Shown: positions 9,157 through 18,839, counted from the first letter of the stretch. The stretch: 64,000 nt of DNA from Gemmatimonadota bacterium (GCA_025359135.1 JANYHJ010000074.1:32224-96223), one strand, 5' to 3'. Notes: a model not told the origin generated them from the letters alone. Numbers and translations: made by a program.

Positions 9157-11267
9157 CACCCGGTGCGGAAGAGCGTCAGTGCGGTCTCATAGCGCGCTCC
9201 CAGCATGGCGCGCAGCGCACCGTGTTCCGCGCGCGTCAACGTCGGGTCGGCGGCCAGCGTGCGATCCGCCGCTGCACGCGCCTGCTTCGCGAGTGCGATG
9301 TCGCGCAGTGGATCGGCCACCCGATACGTCGGCACGCCGTGCTGCCGTTCGCCAAAGAGATCACCCATGCCTCGCATCGTCAGGTCGGCGTCGGCAATCT
9401 TGAAACCATCTTCGGTCGCGCTGAAGAGCGCGAGGCGACTCGCGGCCACGTCGCCCACGTCACCCAACAGGATGCAGTACGACTGCTCCGCGCCGCGGCC
9501 CACGCGTCCGCGCAACTGGTGCAGCTGCGAGAGGCCGAACCGCTCCGGATGCTCGATCACCATCACGGTGGCGTTCGGCACGTCGATGCCCACTTCGATC
9601 ACCGTCGTGGCCACGAGCACGTCGAGTGCGCCGTCGCGGAAGGCGCGCATCGTGGCGTCGCGCTCCGCCGTCGGCAGTCGCCCGTGCAGCAGCGCGCAGC
9701 GCTTCCCCGCGAACGGCCCCGCTGCAAGCGACGCGAACATCGTCGTGGCCGCCTTCAAGTCCGTTTTCTCCGACTGCTCGATGACGGGATAGACGATGTA
9801 CGCCTGTCGCCCAGACTCGAGCTGCCGCGAGACGAACTCCAGCACCCGCGTGCGCGCCGATTCCGGCCGGCGCACCGTCGTGACCGGCGTGCGGCCCGGC
9901 GGTCGTTCGTCGAGCACGCTCACGTCGAGGTCGCCGTGCAACGTGAGCGCGAGCGAGCGCGGGATCGGTGTCGCCGTCATCAGCAGCACATCCGTCACCG
10001 CGCCCTTCGCGCCCAGTTCGGCGCGCTGCGCCACGCCGAAGCGGTGCTGCTCGTCGACGATCGCGAGCCCGAGCTTCGCGAACGTGGTGCCCTCCTGCGC
10101 GAGGGCGTTGGTTCCGATCGCGAACACCGGCTCCACGCTCGCGAGTCGCGTGGCCACTTCCCGCCGCGCCGCAGCGCCGAGCGAGCCCGTCACGAGCAGC
10201 GGACTGATGCCGAGCGGCGCGAGCAGCGCGCTCACCGTGCGGTGGTGCTGTTCGGCCAGCAGTTCCGTCGGGGCCATCAGCGCCACCTGGTATCCGCTCT
10301 CGATCGCCACGAGCGCGGCGAACACCGCCACGACGGTCTTCCCCGCGCCGACGTCGCCCTGCAGCAGCCGGTGCATCTTCTCGGGCACCAGCATGTCCGC
10401 CACGATCTCCTTGATCGTGCGCACCTGCGCCTTGGTGAGCGTGTAGGGCAGCGTGGCCTTGAGCTGCTTCGCGAGGGCGCCGGGTTTGGCGAACGCGACG
10501 CCGTTGCGCGGGGTGCGCGCGAGTGCCCGCGCGCGCCGCTGCAGCAGCTGCACCGCGAACAATTCGTCGAAGGCGAGCCGATCGCGTCCGCGCAGCGCCT
10601 CCGCCATCGTCGCCGGCATGTGCACGAGGCGCAGTGCCTCGCCGAGCGGCGCGAGTCCTACCTGCTCGCGCAACGCCTCGGGTAGCGGATCCTTCACGAG
10701 CGGCGCGAGTGGGCCCAGGTGCTGCTCGATCAGCCCGCGAATGAGCTTGAACGAGAGACCCTCAGTGGCCGGATAGACGGGCAGCACGCGACCACCGAGT
10801 CCCTCGGGGTTGTCGCCCAGGTTCACCCACTCGCGCGGCGCGAGCTGCCGGCCGTGATAGAAGCGCACGCTCCCCGAGGCGAGCAGCAAGTCGCCCTTCT
10901 CGATCGTGCGGTCGAGGAACGGTTGCCCCGGCCACGCCACTTCGATCATCCCGCTCTCGTCCTTCAGCACGGCCTGGAAGATCTTGAGTCCCTTCCGGGT
11001 CGGCAAAATCCCCTTGGAGATCACCGTGCCCATGATGGTGCCGTCCATTCCGGTCTCGAGCCGGTTGATGGGCGTGATCGTGCTCGCGTCTTCGTAGCGT
11101 GTCGGCACGTGCAGCAGGAGGTCACCGGCCGTGCGCACGCCCAGTCGTTCGAACGCGAGCGCGCGCGCCGGCCCCACTCCCTTGAGGTACGTGACCGGCG
11201 TCTCGAGCGTGATGCGCGGCTGCCCGTCCGACTTCCACGTGCCATCGCGCCGCCGCGTGCCCGCCAT
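9156..11267 (-). CDS. recG: ATP-dependent DNA helicase RecG
   Basis: 703 residues, normal for RecG. It remodels stalled replication forks and branched DNA. The N-terminal helix-hairpin-helix 'LKGVGPARALAFERLGV' (about 28-44) leads into the OB-fold wedge domain. The superfamily 2 helicase core follows, with Walker A 'GDVGAGKT' (304-311), the DEQH box in 'LAIVDEQHRFG', motif III 'LLMTATPIPRSL', and C-terminal 'TTVIEVGIDVPNA' and 'QLHQLRGRVGRG'. It lies 15 bp after ftsY and shares its stop with the histidine-kinase start. Confidence 0.97.
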   Translation of the reverse strand: MAGTRRRDGTWKSDGQPRITLETPVTYLKGVGPARALAFERLGVRTAGDLLLHVPTRYEDASTITPINRLETGMDGTIMGTVISKGILPTRKGLKIFQAVLKDESGMIEVAWPGQPFLDRTIEKGDLLLASGSVRFYHGRQLAPREWVNLGDNPEGLGGRVLPVYPATEGLSFKLIRGLIEQHLGPLAPLVKDPLPEALREQVGLAPLGEALRLVHMPATMAEALRGRDRLAFDELFAVQLLQRRARALARTPRNGVAFAKPGALAKQLKATLPYTLTKAQVRTIKEIVADMLVPEKMHRLLQGDVGAGKTVVAVFAALVAIESGYQVALMAPTELLAEQHHRTVSALLAPLGISPLLVTGSLGAAARREVATRLASVEPVFAIGTNALAQEGTTFAKLGLAIVDEQHRFGVAQRAELGAKGAVTDVLLMTATPIPRSLALTLHGDLDVSVLDERPPGRTPVTTVRRPESARTRVLEFVSRQLESGRQAYIVYPVIEQSEKTDLKAATTMFASLAAGPFAGKRCALLHGRLPTAERDATMRAFRDGALDVLVATTVIEVGIDVPNATVMVIEHPERFGLSQLHQLRGRVGRGAEQSYCILLGDVGDVAASRLALFSATEDGFKIADADLTMRGMGDLFGERQHGVPTYRVADPLRDIALAKQARAAADRTLAADPTLTRAEHGALRAMLGARYETALTLFRTG

Positions 11268-11282
11268 CTGCGCGCCGCCGCC

Positions 11283-12209
11283 CTACTCGAGCAGCGCGCG
11301 GCTGAACGCCGTCGCGTCGAACTCCTCGAGGTCCACTGCCGACTCGCCCGTACCGACGAACTTCACGGGGACGTCGAGCGCATCGTGCACGGCCACCACG
11401 ATGCCACCCTTGGCCGTGCCGTCGAGCTTCGTGACCACGAGTCCCGTGATCGGTACCGCAGCCATGAAGGTCTTCGCCTGCGCGATGGCGTTCTGCCCGA
11501 TCGTACCGTCGAGCACGAGCAACGTGTCGTGCGGCGCACCGTCCAAGCGTTTCGCCACGACGCGCGCCACCTTCTTGAGCTCCGTCATGAGACCCTCGCT
11601 CGTGTGCAGGCGGCCTGCCGTGTCGATGATCACCGTGTCGACGCCGCGCGTCACGCCGGCGTCGATCGCGTCGAACGCCACGGCGGCGGGATCGGAACCG
11701 GCGGCGCCTCCCACGAACTGCGCGCCCGTGCGCTCGGCCCAGATGCGCAGCTGGTCGATCGCCCCCGCGCGGAACGTGTCGGCGGCGCCGAGCAACACCG
11801 TGCGTCCCTCGGCGCGCAACTGGTGCGCGAGCTTGCCGATGAAGGTCGTCTTCCCGGCGCCGTTCACGCCGACGATGAGCAACACGGTGGGGGGCACAGC
11901 GCTGCACGTGAGCGCCGGCGCGCTGTTCCCCTTGCGTAGTTCGCCTTCGATCAGCGCGCGCATCGCCTCGCGGAACTCGTCCTCGCTCTTCGCCTCGCCG
12001 CGTTTGGCGAGCCGCTCCACTTCGGCCACGAGCCGCAGCGTCGTCGCGACGCCGAAGTCGGCCGCCAGCAGCAATTCCTCGAGCGCCTCGAGGTCGCCCG
12101 CCTTGACGCCGCCCGTGAGCAAGACGCCCACGTCGGCCAGCGCCACGTCCTTGATGCGCTGCCAGAGCGAGCGCCGGGCGACATCGCCCGCCTTCGGAAT
12201 GAGCCGCAT
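11283..12209 (-). CDS. ftsY: Signal recognition particle receptor FtsY
   Basis: 308 residues comprising only the NG domains, without the acidic A region of the E. coli protein. It is the SRP-receptor GTPase that docks ribosome-SRP complexes at the membrane for cotranslational insertion. The N domain is a helical bundle (about 10-95). The G domain has P-loop 'GVNGAGKTT' (114-122), 'DTAGRLH', 'TKLDGTAKGG' and the closing 'FVGTGE...DLEEFDA'. The short N-terminus matches the minimal FtsY forms of many non-enteric bacteria. It is followed closely by recG. Confidence 0.96.
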   Translation of the reverse strand: MRLIPKAGDVARRSLWQRIKDVALADVGVLLTGGVKAGDLEALEELLLAADFGVATTLRLVAEVERLAKRGEAKSEDEFREAMRALIEGELRKGNSAPALTCSAVPPTVLLIVGVNGAGKTTFIGKLAHQLRAEGRTVLLGAADTFRAGAIDQLRIWAERTGAQFVGGAAGSDPAAVAFDAIDAGVTRGVDTVIIDTAGRLHTSEGLMTELKKVARVVAKRLDGAPHDTLLVLDGTIGQNAIAQAKTFMAAVPITGLVVTKLDGTAKGGIVVAVHDALDVPVKFVGTGESAVDLEEFDATAFSRALLE

Positions 12210-12227
12210 GGGGCGGAAGCTAGCGTC

Positions 12228-14042
12228 CTACCGGAGCCCCGCGCGTCGCCGTAGCAGCCATTCCACGCAGAGCAGCAGCACAATCACGACGAACGGCCAC
12301 ACCGTCGTGCGCAGGCCCGGTGCCTCGCCCATCGCGGCGCCGCTGCCGATCGCGCCCGCCACCACCGTCGGCCGGCGCGCGACCCATTCTGCCGACGGAT
12401 TCACCACGAGTACCGATGCACCGCCGGTTGCGCGCACGTCATAGATGCCGGCCGGCAGCGCCGCCGTGAGCGCTTCGTTCACGTCGCGGGCGAAGCGCAG
12501 CTCCAGCGTGTCGGGCGTGGCGCGCTCACCGTTCCGCGCGCCGCGACGCTTGAGCGAGACGCGCACAAGCGTGTCACTGACTCCTCCACGCCGCCAGCGT
12601 ACCGGATCGCCCTCGCGCACCAGACCGGCGGCGGGTCGAGCCGCGCGCACGTCAGGACGATCCGACGCGAGCCAGTCCGCGGCGGCGCCCCACAAGGCGC
12701 CGAACGCATCGGCGGGAATCCCCGAGCGCACGCGCCACGCGGAGAATCCACTCGCCGTCACCACCACCGTGCGGCGTGGCGTCGTGCGCCCCACCACGAT
12801 CGCCACCGGCCGTTCACCGCGCGCGCGCGCCGCCATCAGGCCGGTCCACTCGCCCGTGGCCGGCGGTCCCGCTTCGATCGGCGGCAGCGAATCCCACGAC
12901 ACGCCACCGAGCGCGCCCGCGAGCGGCGATGGAGGCGCCGAGACGGCGTACCATTCGCCCGTGTGCTCCCTTGGCGGCGCGATCAACGCGAGCGCGCCGC
13001 GCGCGGCGCTCGTCGGCTCACCGAAGATTGACGTATCTCCGTGCAGCACGACCATCGGTGCTCCCGCCACGAGGCGCCGCACGTCCGCTTCCGCGATCGG
13101 CGCGAGGCTTCCGTCGACACGCCACTGGGCCGGAGCGACTCGCAGGTAGGCGCGTGTCGGCAACCCCACCGCGCCGCGCAGCAGCGCCACGATCCAGCGC
13201 GCGTCGGCGTCGGGACTGCTCGACACGAACACCACCGACGCCTGCGGGGCGACATCGAGGGCGACGCCCAGTGTGTCGTTCGCGGACTCCGCATCGGGAG
13301 ACGTCGCGACGCTCGCCCGCAACACGAGTGCTCCGGCGCGATCACCGAGCCGCACCCGCAGCGGCACGCTGCGTTCGCCCCACGCGCCCAGCGCCTCGAG
13401 GGCGGCCTCGGCCACGACCGTGCCATCGAGCGCGAGGCGCACACGTCCCGCGCTCGAGCCCGCTGCGCCCGCCGCCACCGACACGCGCACATCGATGGAA
13501 TCGCCGGCGACGGCCGCCGAGGGCGCCTCGAGCGTCGTGATTGCCACGTCCGCACGCGCGGCACGCGGCGGCACGATCACCTGCGAACCCGACGGCAACG
13601 ACTGCAGCGCCTCGGGATCGACCAGCTCACCGTCCGTGACGACGATCAACGCGCGGCCCGCCGCCAGCGCCCGCTCGACGACGGGCTGCGCACGCGAGGC
13701 CGCGTCGCCCGGTACAGCGGGCATCGCTCCGGCGCGCACGGTGTCGCCGAACAGGAAGATAGAGTCGGCGCTCACATCACGTGCTTCACGCACCGCCGCG
13801 CGCCATGCGGACGTGTCGCCGCCGCGTCGCCAGCTCGACGACGCGTCCAGCGCCACGAAGGGGCGTGCGCGCGAGGCCGGCGCTGCCGGTGCGTCGAGCG
13901 CGAGCGCGACCGCCAGCGTCACGATGACGAAGCGCGCGGCCACGGACGCGCGCGCCGCCCACCCTGTGCGCAGCGCGAGGGGCCAGTATCCGGCGAGCGC
14001 GGCCACGGCGCCCGCGATGAGTGCGATCAACCAGGTCCACAT
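12228..14042 (-). CDS. Membrane protein of unknown function with degenerate VWA-like and amidotransferase-like regions
   Basis: 604 residues from ATG 14042 (a GTG at 14051 adds three). Two hydrophobic N-terminal segments (about 2-18 and 30-50) and one near the C-terminus ('WPFVVIVLLLCVEWLLRRR') frame a large extracytoplasmic part. After the second segment, 'PFVALDASSSWRRG...' resembles the start of a von Willebrand A fold, but the DxSxS site reads DASSS and later metal ligands are unclear. A CARDB-like repeat follows ('ADVAITTLEAPSAAVAGDSIDVRVSV'), then an alpha/beta region like the glutamine-amidotransferase-like domains of BatA-type proteins. I do not recognise a specific function. It follows ftsZ and its terminator by about 17 bp, with 18 bp to ftsY. 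Confidence 0.7.
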   Translation of the reverse strand: MWTWLIALIAGAVAALAGYWPLALRTGWAARASVAARFVIVTLAVALALDAPAAPASRARPFVALDASSSWRRGGDTSAWRAAVREARDVSADSIFLFGDTVRAGAMPAVPGDAASRAQPVVERALAAGRALIVVTDGELVDPEALQSLPSGSQVIVPPRAARADVAITTLEAPSAAVAGDSIDVRVSVAAGAAGSSAGRVRLALDGTVVAEAALEALGAWGERSVPLRVRLGDRAGALVLRASVATSPDAESANDTLGVALDVAPQASVVFVSSSPDADARWIVALLRGAVGLPTRAYLRVAPAQWRVDGSLAPIAEADVRRLVAGAPMVVLHGDTSIFGEPTSAARGALALIAPPREHTGEWYAVSAPPSPLAGALGGVSWDSLPPIEAGPPATGEWTGLMAARARGERPVAIVVGRTTPRRTVVVTASGFSAWRVRSGIPADAFGALWGAAADWLASDRPDVRAARPAAGLVREGDPVRWRRGGVSDTLVRVSLKRRGARNGERATPDTLELRFARDVNEALTAALPAGIYDVRATGGASVLVVNPSAEWVARRPTVVAGAIGSGAAMGEAPGLRTTVWPFVVIVLLLCVEWLLRRRAGLR

Positions 14043-14058
14043 GCGGACCACAAGCTAG

Positions 14059-14092
14059 CGGGCCGGCGCTCCGCTTGCGGAACACCGGCCCG
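14059..14092 (-). terminator. Hairpin downstream of ftsZ
   Basis: The 8-bp perfect stem CGGGCCGG / CCGGCCCG encloses an inner TCCGC/GCGGA hairpin in its loop. It starts 24 bp past the ftsZ stop. There is no long T-run, as is common in high-GC genomes, so intrinsic termination is inferred from the stem and its position. Confidence 0.6.
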
Positions 14093-14116
14093 TGACTACC
14101 TCGAACGCGGTCGAGG

Positions 14117-15277
14117 TCAATCCATCTGGCGACGGATGAACGTCGGGATCTCCATGTCGCCGAGCTCCGTGTTCGCGCGTGAGGGGCGCGTGGCCGGAGC
14201 CGTCGAGTTCGGCTGCGTCTTGGCCTTCGGGAACGGAATCACCGGCGCGCCGGCCGACCGCACCCCCTGCGAGGGACGACCGGTCGTCTCCGAGGCCGAC
14301 GCCGACGCCTGCTCGGCGCCGCGATCGAACCCGGTCGCGATCACGGTCACACGGACTTCGCCCTGCATTGCCGGCTCGGTCACCGATCCGAAGATGATCT
14401 GCGAGTCGTCGCCCACCGCATCGTGGATGATGTCGGAGATCTGCGTCACTTCACCGAGGGTGAGGTCCTCGCCGCCGGTGATGTTGAGCAGCACGCCCGC
14501 CGCGCCCGCCACCGACACGTTGTCGAGCAACGGGCTCGAGATCGCCTGCTGCGCCGCTTCCGTGGCGCGGTTCTCGCCGCGGCCCACGCCCGTGCCCATG
14601 AGCGCCGAACCGCCGTTCTGCATCACCGTGCGCACGTCGGCGAAGTCGACGTTGATGAGGCCGGTCCGCGAAATCAGCAGCGAAATACCCTGCGTCGCCT
14701 GCAGCAGCACCTCGTCGGCCTTCTTGAGCGCGTCCTGGAACGGAATCCCCTTGCCGACGACCGCGAGGAGGCGTTCGTTCGGGACAACGATCATCGTGTC
14801 GACATGCTTGCGCATCTCGGCGATGCCCGCCTCGGCCTGCCGCATGCGCTTCCGTCCCTCGAAGAGGAACGGGCGCGTGACGATGCCAACGGTCAGCGCA
14901 CCAGCTTCGCGCGCGAGTTCACAGATGACAGGCGCCGCACCGGTTCCGGTGCCGCCGCCCATGCCGCAGGTGATGAAGACGAGGTCGGCGTTGCCGAGCA
15001 CGCGCGAGACTTCATCGCGGTTTTCCTCGATGGCCTGACGCCCGATGTCGGGGCGCGCACCGGCGCCCAGACCGCGCGTCAGCTTCTTGCCGATCTGGAT
15101 CTTCACGTCCGCCTTCGAGGCCAGCAGCGCCTGGGCGTCGGTGTTCACCGAAATGAACTCGACCCCCTCGAGGTGTTCATCGATCATGCGGTTGACGGCG
15201 TTGCCGCCGCCACCGCCGACGCCCACGACCTTCATGCGGGCGTTCTGTGTCGCGCTCTCCTCGAATTCGAAGATCAT
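14117..15277 (-). CDS. ftsZ: Cell division protein FtsZ
   Basis: 386 residues. Tubulin-like GTPase that forms the cytokinetic Z ring. The N-terminal '[15 protein letters not shown]' and tubulin signature 'GGGTGTG' (107-113) bind GTP, and the T7 synergy loop is '[11 protein letters not shown]'. The variable linker (about 318-373) is Ala/Pro/Ser rich. The conserved C-terminal peptide is '[12 protein letters not shown]', the usual tether for FtsA. The gene is not beside ftsA: about 10.5 kb of other genes separates them. It has its own 360-bp upstream region and a downstream hairpin, so it is probably an independent transcription unit. Confidence 0.98.
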   Translation of the reverse strand: MIFEFEESATQNARMKVVGVGGGGGNAVNRMIDEHLEGVEFISVNTDAQALLASKADVKIQIGKKLTRGLGAGARPDIGRQAIEENRDEVSRVLGNADLVFITCGMGGGTGTGAAPVICELAREAGALTVGIVTRPFLFEGRKRMRQAEAGIAEMRKHVDTMIVVPNERLLAVVGKGIPFQDALKKADEVLLQATQGISLLISRTGLINVDFADVRTVMQNGGSALMGTGVGRGENRATEAAQQAISSPLLDNVSVAGAAGVLLNITGGEDLTLGEVTQISDIIHDAVGDDSQIIFGSVTEPAMQGEVRVTVIATGFDRGAEQASASASETTGRPSQGVRSAGAPVIPFPKAKTQPNSTAPATRPSRANTELGDMEIPTFIRRQMD

Positions 15278-15637
15278 GGCGCTCGCGACTCCACGTGGCT
15301 GGAAAGGTGACGTGATGGGACCCAGCAGCCCGCAGGCGACCGGGTTATCAACAATGCAGGGATGTTACACCGAGGGCAGAATATAGCCCGTTGTTCACTC
15401 GGCATGGCTGTGCATTGGACGACCGAATGCGCGGGACGGCACTCGCCCTTCCGGCACCACTTTTCCACATTTCCCGAGAATTTCATCAGCTATTTGACAT
15501 TCTCGCGTCGTCCTGAGCGAAGCGAAGGACCTGCTTGTGCCGTTCAGCGCTCGCGAAGCAGGTTCTTCGCTCGTTCAGAACGACAGGATTGTCCAAGACG
15601 TAACTCTCACGCTTCCGTCTCCCTCGCACCTCTCGTC
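15278..15637. other. Divergent intergenic region between ftsZ and the propeller/GGT gene
   Basis: 360 bp with no convincing gene. It must hold the ftsZ promoter (minus) and that of the GGT fusion gene (plus). A TATATT hexamer on the minus strand lies in 'gggcTATATTctgc' near 15385 and could be a -10 for ftsZ, but I see no good -35. The right part contains the large imperfect palindrome at 15507-15584. Local GC is lower than in the neighbouring genes. Confidence 0.5.
15507..15584. repeat. REP-like imperfect palindrome
   Basis: The left arm 15507-15536 (gtcgtcctgagcgaagcgaa...) pairs with the right arm 15556-15584 over about 29 positions, with three or four mismatches and one single-base bulge, around a 19-nt loop. 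The core 'tcctgagcgaagcgaagga' resembles a dispersed intergenic palindrome I recall from several environmental phyla; that resemblance is from memory. Only one copy is seen in this window. Confidence 0.6.
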
Positions 15638-18535
15638 ATGCCGCGCTCCGCACGCCTGATCGCCATCGTCGCCGTCCTCCTCGCCAGCGTCGCGTTCCGC
15701 TCCGCGGCGCAGGTCGTCACCCTCGACCGCACCGTGCGATCCCCCGCTGTGGCCGCGGACGGCCGCGTCGCAGTCGAAATCGACGGCGACCTCTGGGTGC
15801 GCGCGGCGTCGGCTGCTGCGCCATGGCATCGCCTCACGAGCGGCAGCGCGTGGGACATGCAGCCGAGCTTCACGCGCGATGGACGCGCGCTCGTCTTCAG
15901 TTCCGATCGCGGCGGGAGCTGGCGCATCCATCGCCTTGCGCTCGACGACACCGTGGCCACGGGCGAGCCCGAGGTGCTCACCACCGGCGGTACAGACACC
16001 GACCCGGTCGCGTCGACTGATGGCCGCATCTACTTCGTGCGCGGCCGCCACGCCGCGATGCGCCTCTTCGTGCGCGAGACCGATGGCACCGAGAAGCGCG
16101 TCACGACGCTTGGCAATCCCGAGAGCGCACCGGCCTTGTCGAGCGACGGCACGCGCCTCGCGTACGTCGACAACGTCGACGGCAGCGGGCGACTGCGCGT
16201 GCGCGTGATCGCGACCGGCGTCGACCGCGTCATCGTCGGCGACCGCGACGTCGACGGTGCGGCCTGGTCGCCGAGCGGCGACCGGCTCGCGCTCAGTGCG
16301 AGCGGCGGCCGTGGCGGCGTCTTCGTGACGGGCGCCGACGGTCGCACGGTCCAACCCGCCAGCACCGTGCGTGGCGACGTGGCGTGGAGCGCCGACGGCC
16401 ACACGCTCTTGATCGCCGAGCGCAACGACGACGAGCCCGGCTACAACGGCGATCCCGATCGACTTGGCCTGCGCGTCAGCGAGCGCTTCGGTGCGCCGGG
16501 CCGCTTCATCACCGTCGCGGCGCCAGCACCCACCGACGCCGCGCGCGCCGATGTCGCACTCACGACCACGGCGATCAGCGTCAATCGCGCCGCGCGAAAC
16601 GCCGAGGCGTTCGATCGCGCCTGGCAGCGCACCAACACCCTCTACTTCGCGCACGATGCGGCGAGGCAGGCGCAGTGGGCGAGCGTTCGCGAGCGCGTGC
16701 GCGCGCGCGCCCTCGCCGCCGCCAACGACAGCGCGCTCGACGCCGCGATCCACGACATGCTCCAGCAGCGTCCACCACTGCGCGTCCCGGCCAGCGGGCG
16801 CGCCGTCGTCTCGAGCGCCAATCCCGTGGCCACCGAAGCCGGACTCGATGTGCTCCGCGCCGGAGGCAACGTCGTGGACGCGGCCGTCGCGGTCTCCTTC
16901 GCGCTCGGCGTCGTCGAGCCCGACGCGAGCGGCGTCGCCGGCTACGGACAGATGGTCGTGCACAAGAACGGGTGGGCCGAGCCGCAGCTCATCGAGTTCA
17001 TGGGACGCGCGCCTGAAGCGGCGTCGCTCGACAACGCGAGCTTCCTCGAGAACGGCCGCTATCCCAACGACGGCCCGGTGCTGCCGATCGTGCCCGGCAC
17101 GGTGGCCGGCATGCACCGCGCGTTCACGCGCTTCGGCTCGGGCAAGGTCACGTGGAAGGCCGCCCTCGCGCCGGCCATTCGTGCCGCTCGCGATGGCTAT
17201 GCGGTCACCGAAGGTCTTGCCACCACGCTACGCGTCGAGCGCGACCACTTCGCGAAGTACGCGGGCAGTCGCGCCCTCTTCTTCCGCAACGGGGAGCCCC
17301 TCAACGTCGGCGACACGATTCGCAACCCGGATCTCGCGTGGGTGCTCGAACAGGTGGCCGAGCGCGGCGCCGACGGCTTCTACCGTGGCGAGGTGGCGCG
17401 CCGGCTCGTGACCGACCTGCACGGTCAGGGCAACGCCATCACCATGCGCGACATGGCGCGCTACTTCGCGGCCGATCGCACACCCGTCAAGGGCACCTAT
17501 CGCGGCTATACCATCTACTCAAGTGCGCCGCCCGTCTCGGGCGGCACGCAGATGGTCGCGCAGCTCAACCTCCTCGAGCAACAGGGCGGCCTCAAGCCGA
17601 TCACCGACGATCCGCTCAGCGCACACGCCTTCCTCTCGGCGTGGCTGCTCGCGCCGCGCAGCCGCGTGGCCGATCCCGGGCTCTGGCCCGTCGACATTGC
17701 GCCCGCGATCGACAAGGACACCGCGCGCGCGCGTTGGCGCTGCTTCGACGCGGGCGCGGCACCGACACCGCGTCTGCTCACCGGCGTGCTCGCCTGCGCG
17801 GGCAATGGTCCCGCCACGCCGCCGCAACCGTCCGCACCGCCTTCGAACGGCGATGCATTCGCGTCGCGCATGGCGGCGCCCGAAGGCTGCGACCCGGCGG
17901 AGCACGCGCGCGAAGTCGCGATGTGCCGTGCGCAGGGCACCACCTCGTTCGCCGTTGCCGACAACGACGGCAACATGGTCGTCGTCACGCAAACACTCGG
18001 CACCTGGGGCGGCAACTTCTACGTCACCCCCGGACTTGGCTTCCTCTACAACGACAAGCTCACGTCGTTCAACAGCGACCCGAACGGCTACGGTGCCCGC
18101 GTGGGCAATTCGCGGCACGGCAGCATCATCACGCCCACGATCGTCTTCAAGGGCACGGGACGCGACATGAAGCTGGTCTTCGGCGTCGGCGCTGCGGGCA
18201 ACGCCTGGATCACGAGTGCGGTCTACGCCGCGCTCGTCGGCCGGCTCGACTTCGGCCTCGATCCGCAGCGCGCACTCGAGCAGCCGCGCTTCTTGCCCGG
18301 TGGTCGCGGCTTCTTTGGCGGCGGCGATCCCACGGCGCACTTCACCATCGAGTACGAGGACGGCTTCTCGCCCGGCGTCATTCGCGCGCTGCAGGCCAAG
18401 GGCTGGGACATGGTGCCGATCTCGTTGCGCGGCGAACTGCGCATGGGCTACGGCGCCGCCGTCGCCATCGACGGCAAGACAGCCACGGCGGGCGCAGATC
18501 CGCGACGTGCCGGCGCGGCGGGAGCGATTCCCTAG
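15638..18535 (+). CDS. Secreted fusion: tricorn/TolB-like beta-propeller + gamma-glutamyltransferase
   Basis: 965 residues from ATG 15638, chosen because a signal peptide (MPRSARLIAIVAVLLASVAFRSAAQ) follows. Residues about 30-315 are PD40/TolB-like propeller blades ('DGRALVFSSDRGG', 'SSDGTRLAYV', 'SPSGDRLALSA'). Residues about 320-380 ('EAFDRAWQRTNTLYF...VRERVRAR...IHDMLQQR') look like a short piece of the tricorn-protease C1 domain. From about 383 the protein is a gamma-glutamyltransferase: 'ATEAGLDVLRAGGNVVDAAVAVSFALGVVEP', then the autocatalytic nucleophile T768 in 'QGTTSFAVADNDGN'. Maturation into two subunits and glutathione-type substrates are expected from the family. The segment 'GVAGYGQMVVH' departs from the usual glycine-rich GGT motif, so activity needs proof. 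Confidence 0.85.
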   Translation: MPRSARLIAIVAVLLASVAFRSAAQVVTLDRTVRSPAVAADGRVAVEIDGDLWVRAASAAAPWHRLTSGSAWDMQPSFTRDGRALVFSSDRGGSWRIHRLALDDTVATGEPEVLTTGGTDTDPVASTDGRIYFVRGRHAAMRLFVRETDGTEKRVTTLGNPESAPALSSDGTRLAYVDNVDGSGRLRVRVIATGVDRVIVGDRDVDGAAWSPSGDRLALSASGGRGGVFVTGADGRTVQPASTVRGDVAWSADGHTLLIAERNDDEPGYNGDPDRLGLRVSERFGAPGRFITVAAPAPTDAARADVALTTTAISVNRAARNAEAFDRAWQRTNTLYFAHDAARQAQWASVRERVRARALAAANDSALDAAIHDMLQQRPPLRVPASGRAVVSSANPVATEAGLDVLRAGGNVVDAAVAVSFALGVVEPDASGVAGYGQMVVHKNGWAEPQLIEFMGRAPEAASLDNASFLENGRYPNDGPVLPIVPGTVAGMHRAFTRFGSGKVTWKAALAPAIRAARDGYAVTEGLATTLRVERDHFAKYAGSRALFFRNGEPLNVGDTIRNPDLAWVLEQVAERGADGFYRGEVARRLVTDLHGQGNAITMRDMARYFAADRTPVKGTYRGYTIYSSAPPVSGGTQMVAQLNLLEQQGGLKPITDDPLSAHAFLSAWLLAPRSRVADPGLWPVDIAPAIDKDTARARWRCFDAGAAPTPRLLTGVLACAGNGPATPPQPSAPPSNGDAFASRMAAPEGCDPAEHAREVAMCRAQGTTSFAVADNDGNMVVVTQTLGTWGGNFYVTPGLGFLYNDKLTSFNSDPNGYGARVGNSRHGSIITPTIVFKGTGRDMKLVFGVGAAGNAWITSAVYAALVGRLDFGLDPQRALEQPRFLPGGRGFFGGGDPTAHFTIEYEDGFSPGVIRALQAKGWDMVPISLRGELRMGYGAAVAIDGKTATAGADPRRAGAAGAIP

Positions 18536-18563
18536 CGGATCGCTCGACGGTCGGCCTGCACGC

Positions 18564-18839
18564 TCAGCCGCCGATGCGCTCGGCCGCGCTCCGCTCCGAC
18601 AGCAGCTTGGTGGTGAAGCGCTGGCCTTCGGCCACGCGCTCGACCTCGACATGCATGGCGTCGAGTTGCTGCTGCATCGAGTCGAGCTGTGCGGAAAGCT
18701 GCGCCACGCCGGTATCCGGCAGCGCCTTCTGGCTTCGCTTGTTTCTGAAGGCCCAGATCAACATGCCCGTGAGCGCCAGCACCGTGGCGGAGACCATGGC
18801 CAACACCATCAGGACGAACTCGTACTTCATCTTGTCCAC
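18564..18839 (-). CDS. Small single-pass membrane protein with coiled-coil tail
   Basis: 91 residues from GTG 18839, preferred over ATG 18830 because GGAGG at 18848-18852 sits 8 nt before the GTG but 17 nt before the ATG. One N-terminal transmembrane helix ('FVLMVLAMVSATVLALTGMLIWAF') is followed by basic residues and an amphipathic, probably coiled-coil region ('LSAQLDSMQQQLDAMHVEVERVAE'). The arrangement resembles small membrane proteins sometimes found near sigma/anti-sigma genes, but none is here. Function unknown. It converges on the GGT fusion gene (28 bp) and is divergent from the DUF748 gene. Confidence 0.7.
   Translation of the reverse strand: MDKMKYEFVLMVLAMVSATVLALTGMLIWAFRNKRSQKALPDTGVAQLSAQLDSMQQQLDAMHVEVERVAEGQRFTTKLLSERSAAERIGG

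Noticed and set aside
6556..9192. Plus-strand open frame of 878 codons opposite the hybrid histidine kinase
   Set aside because: No domain similarity, while the opposite strand encodes a complete multidomain kinase.
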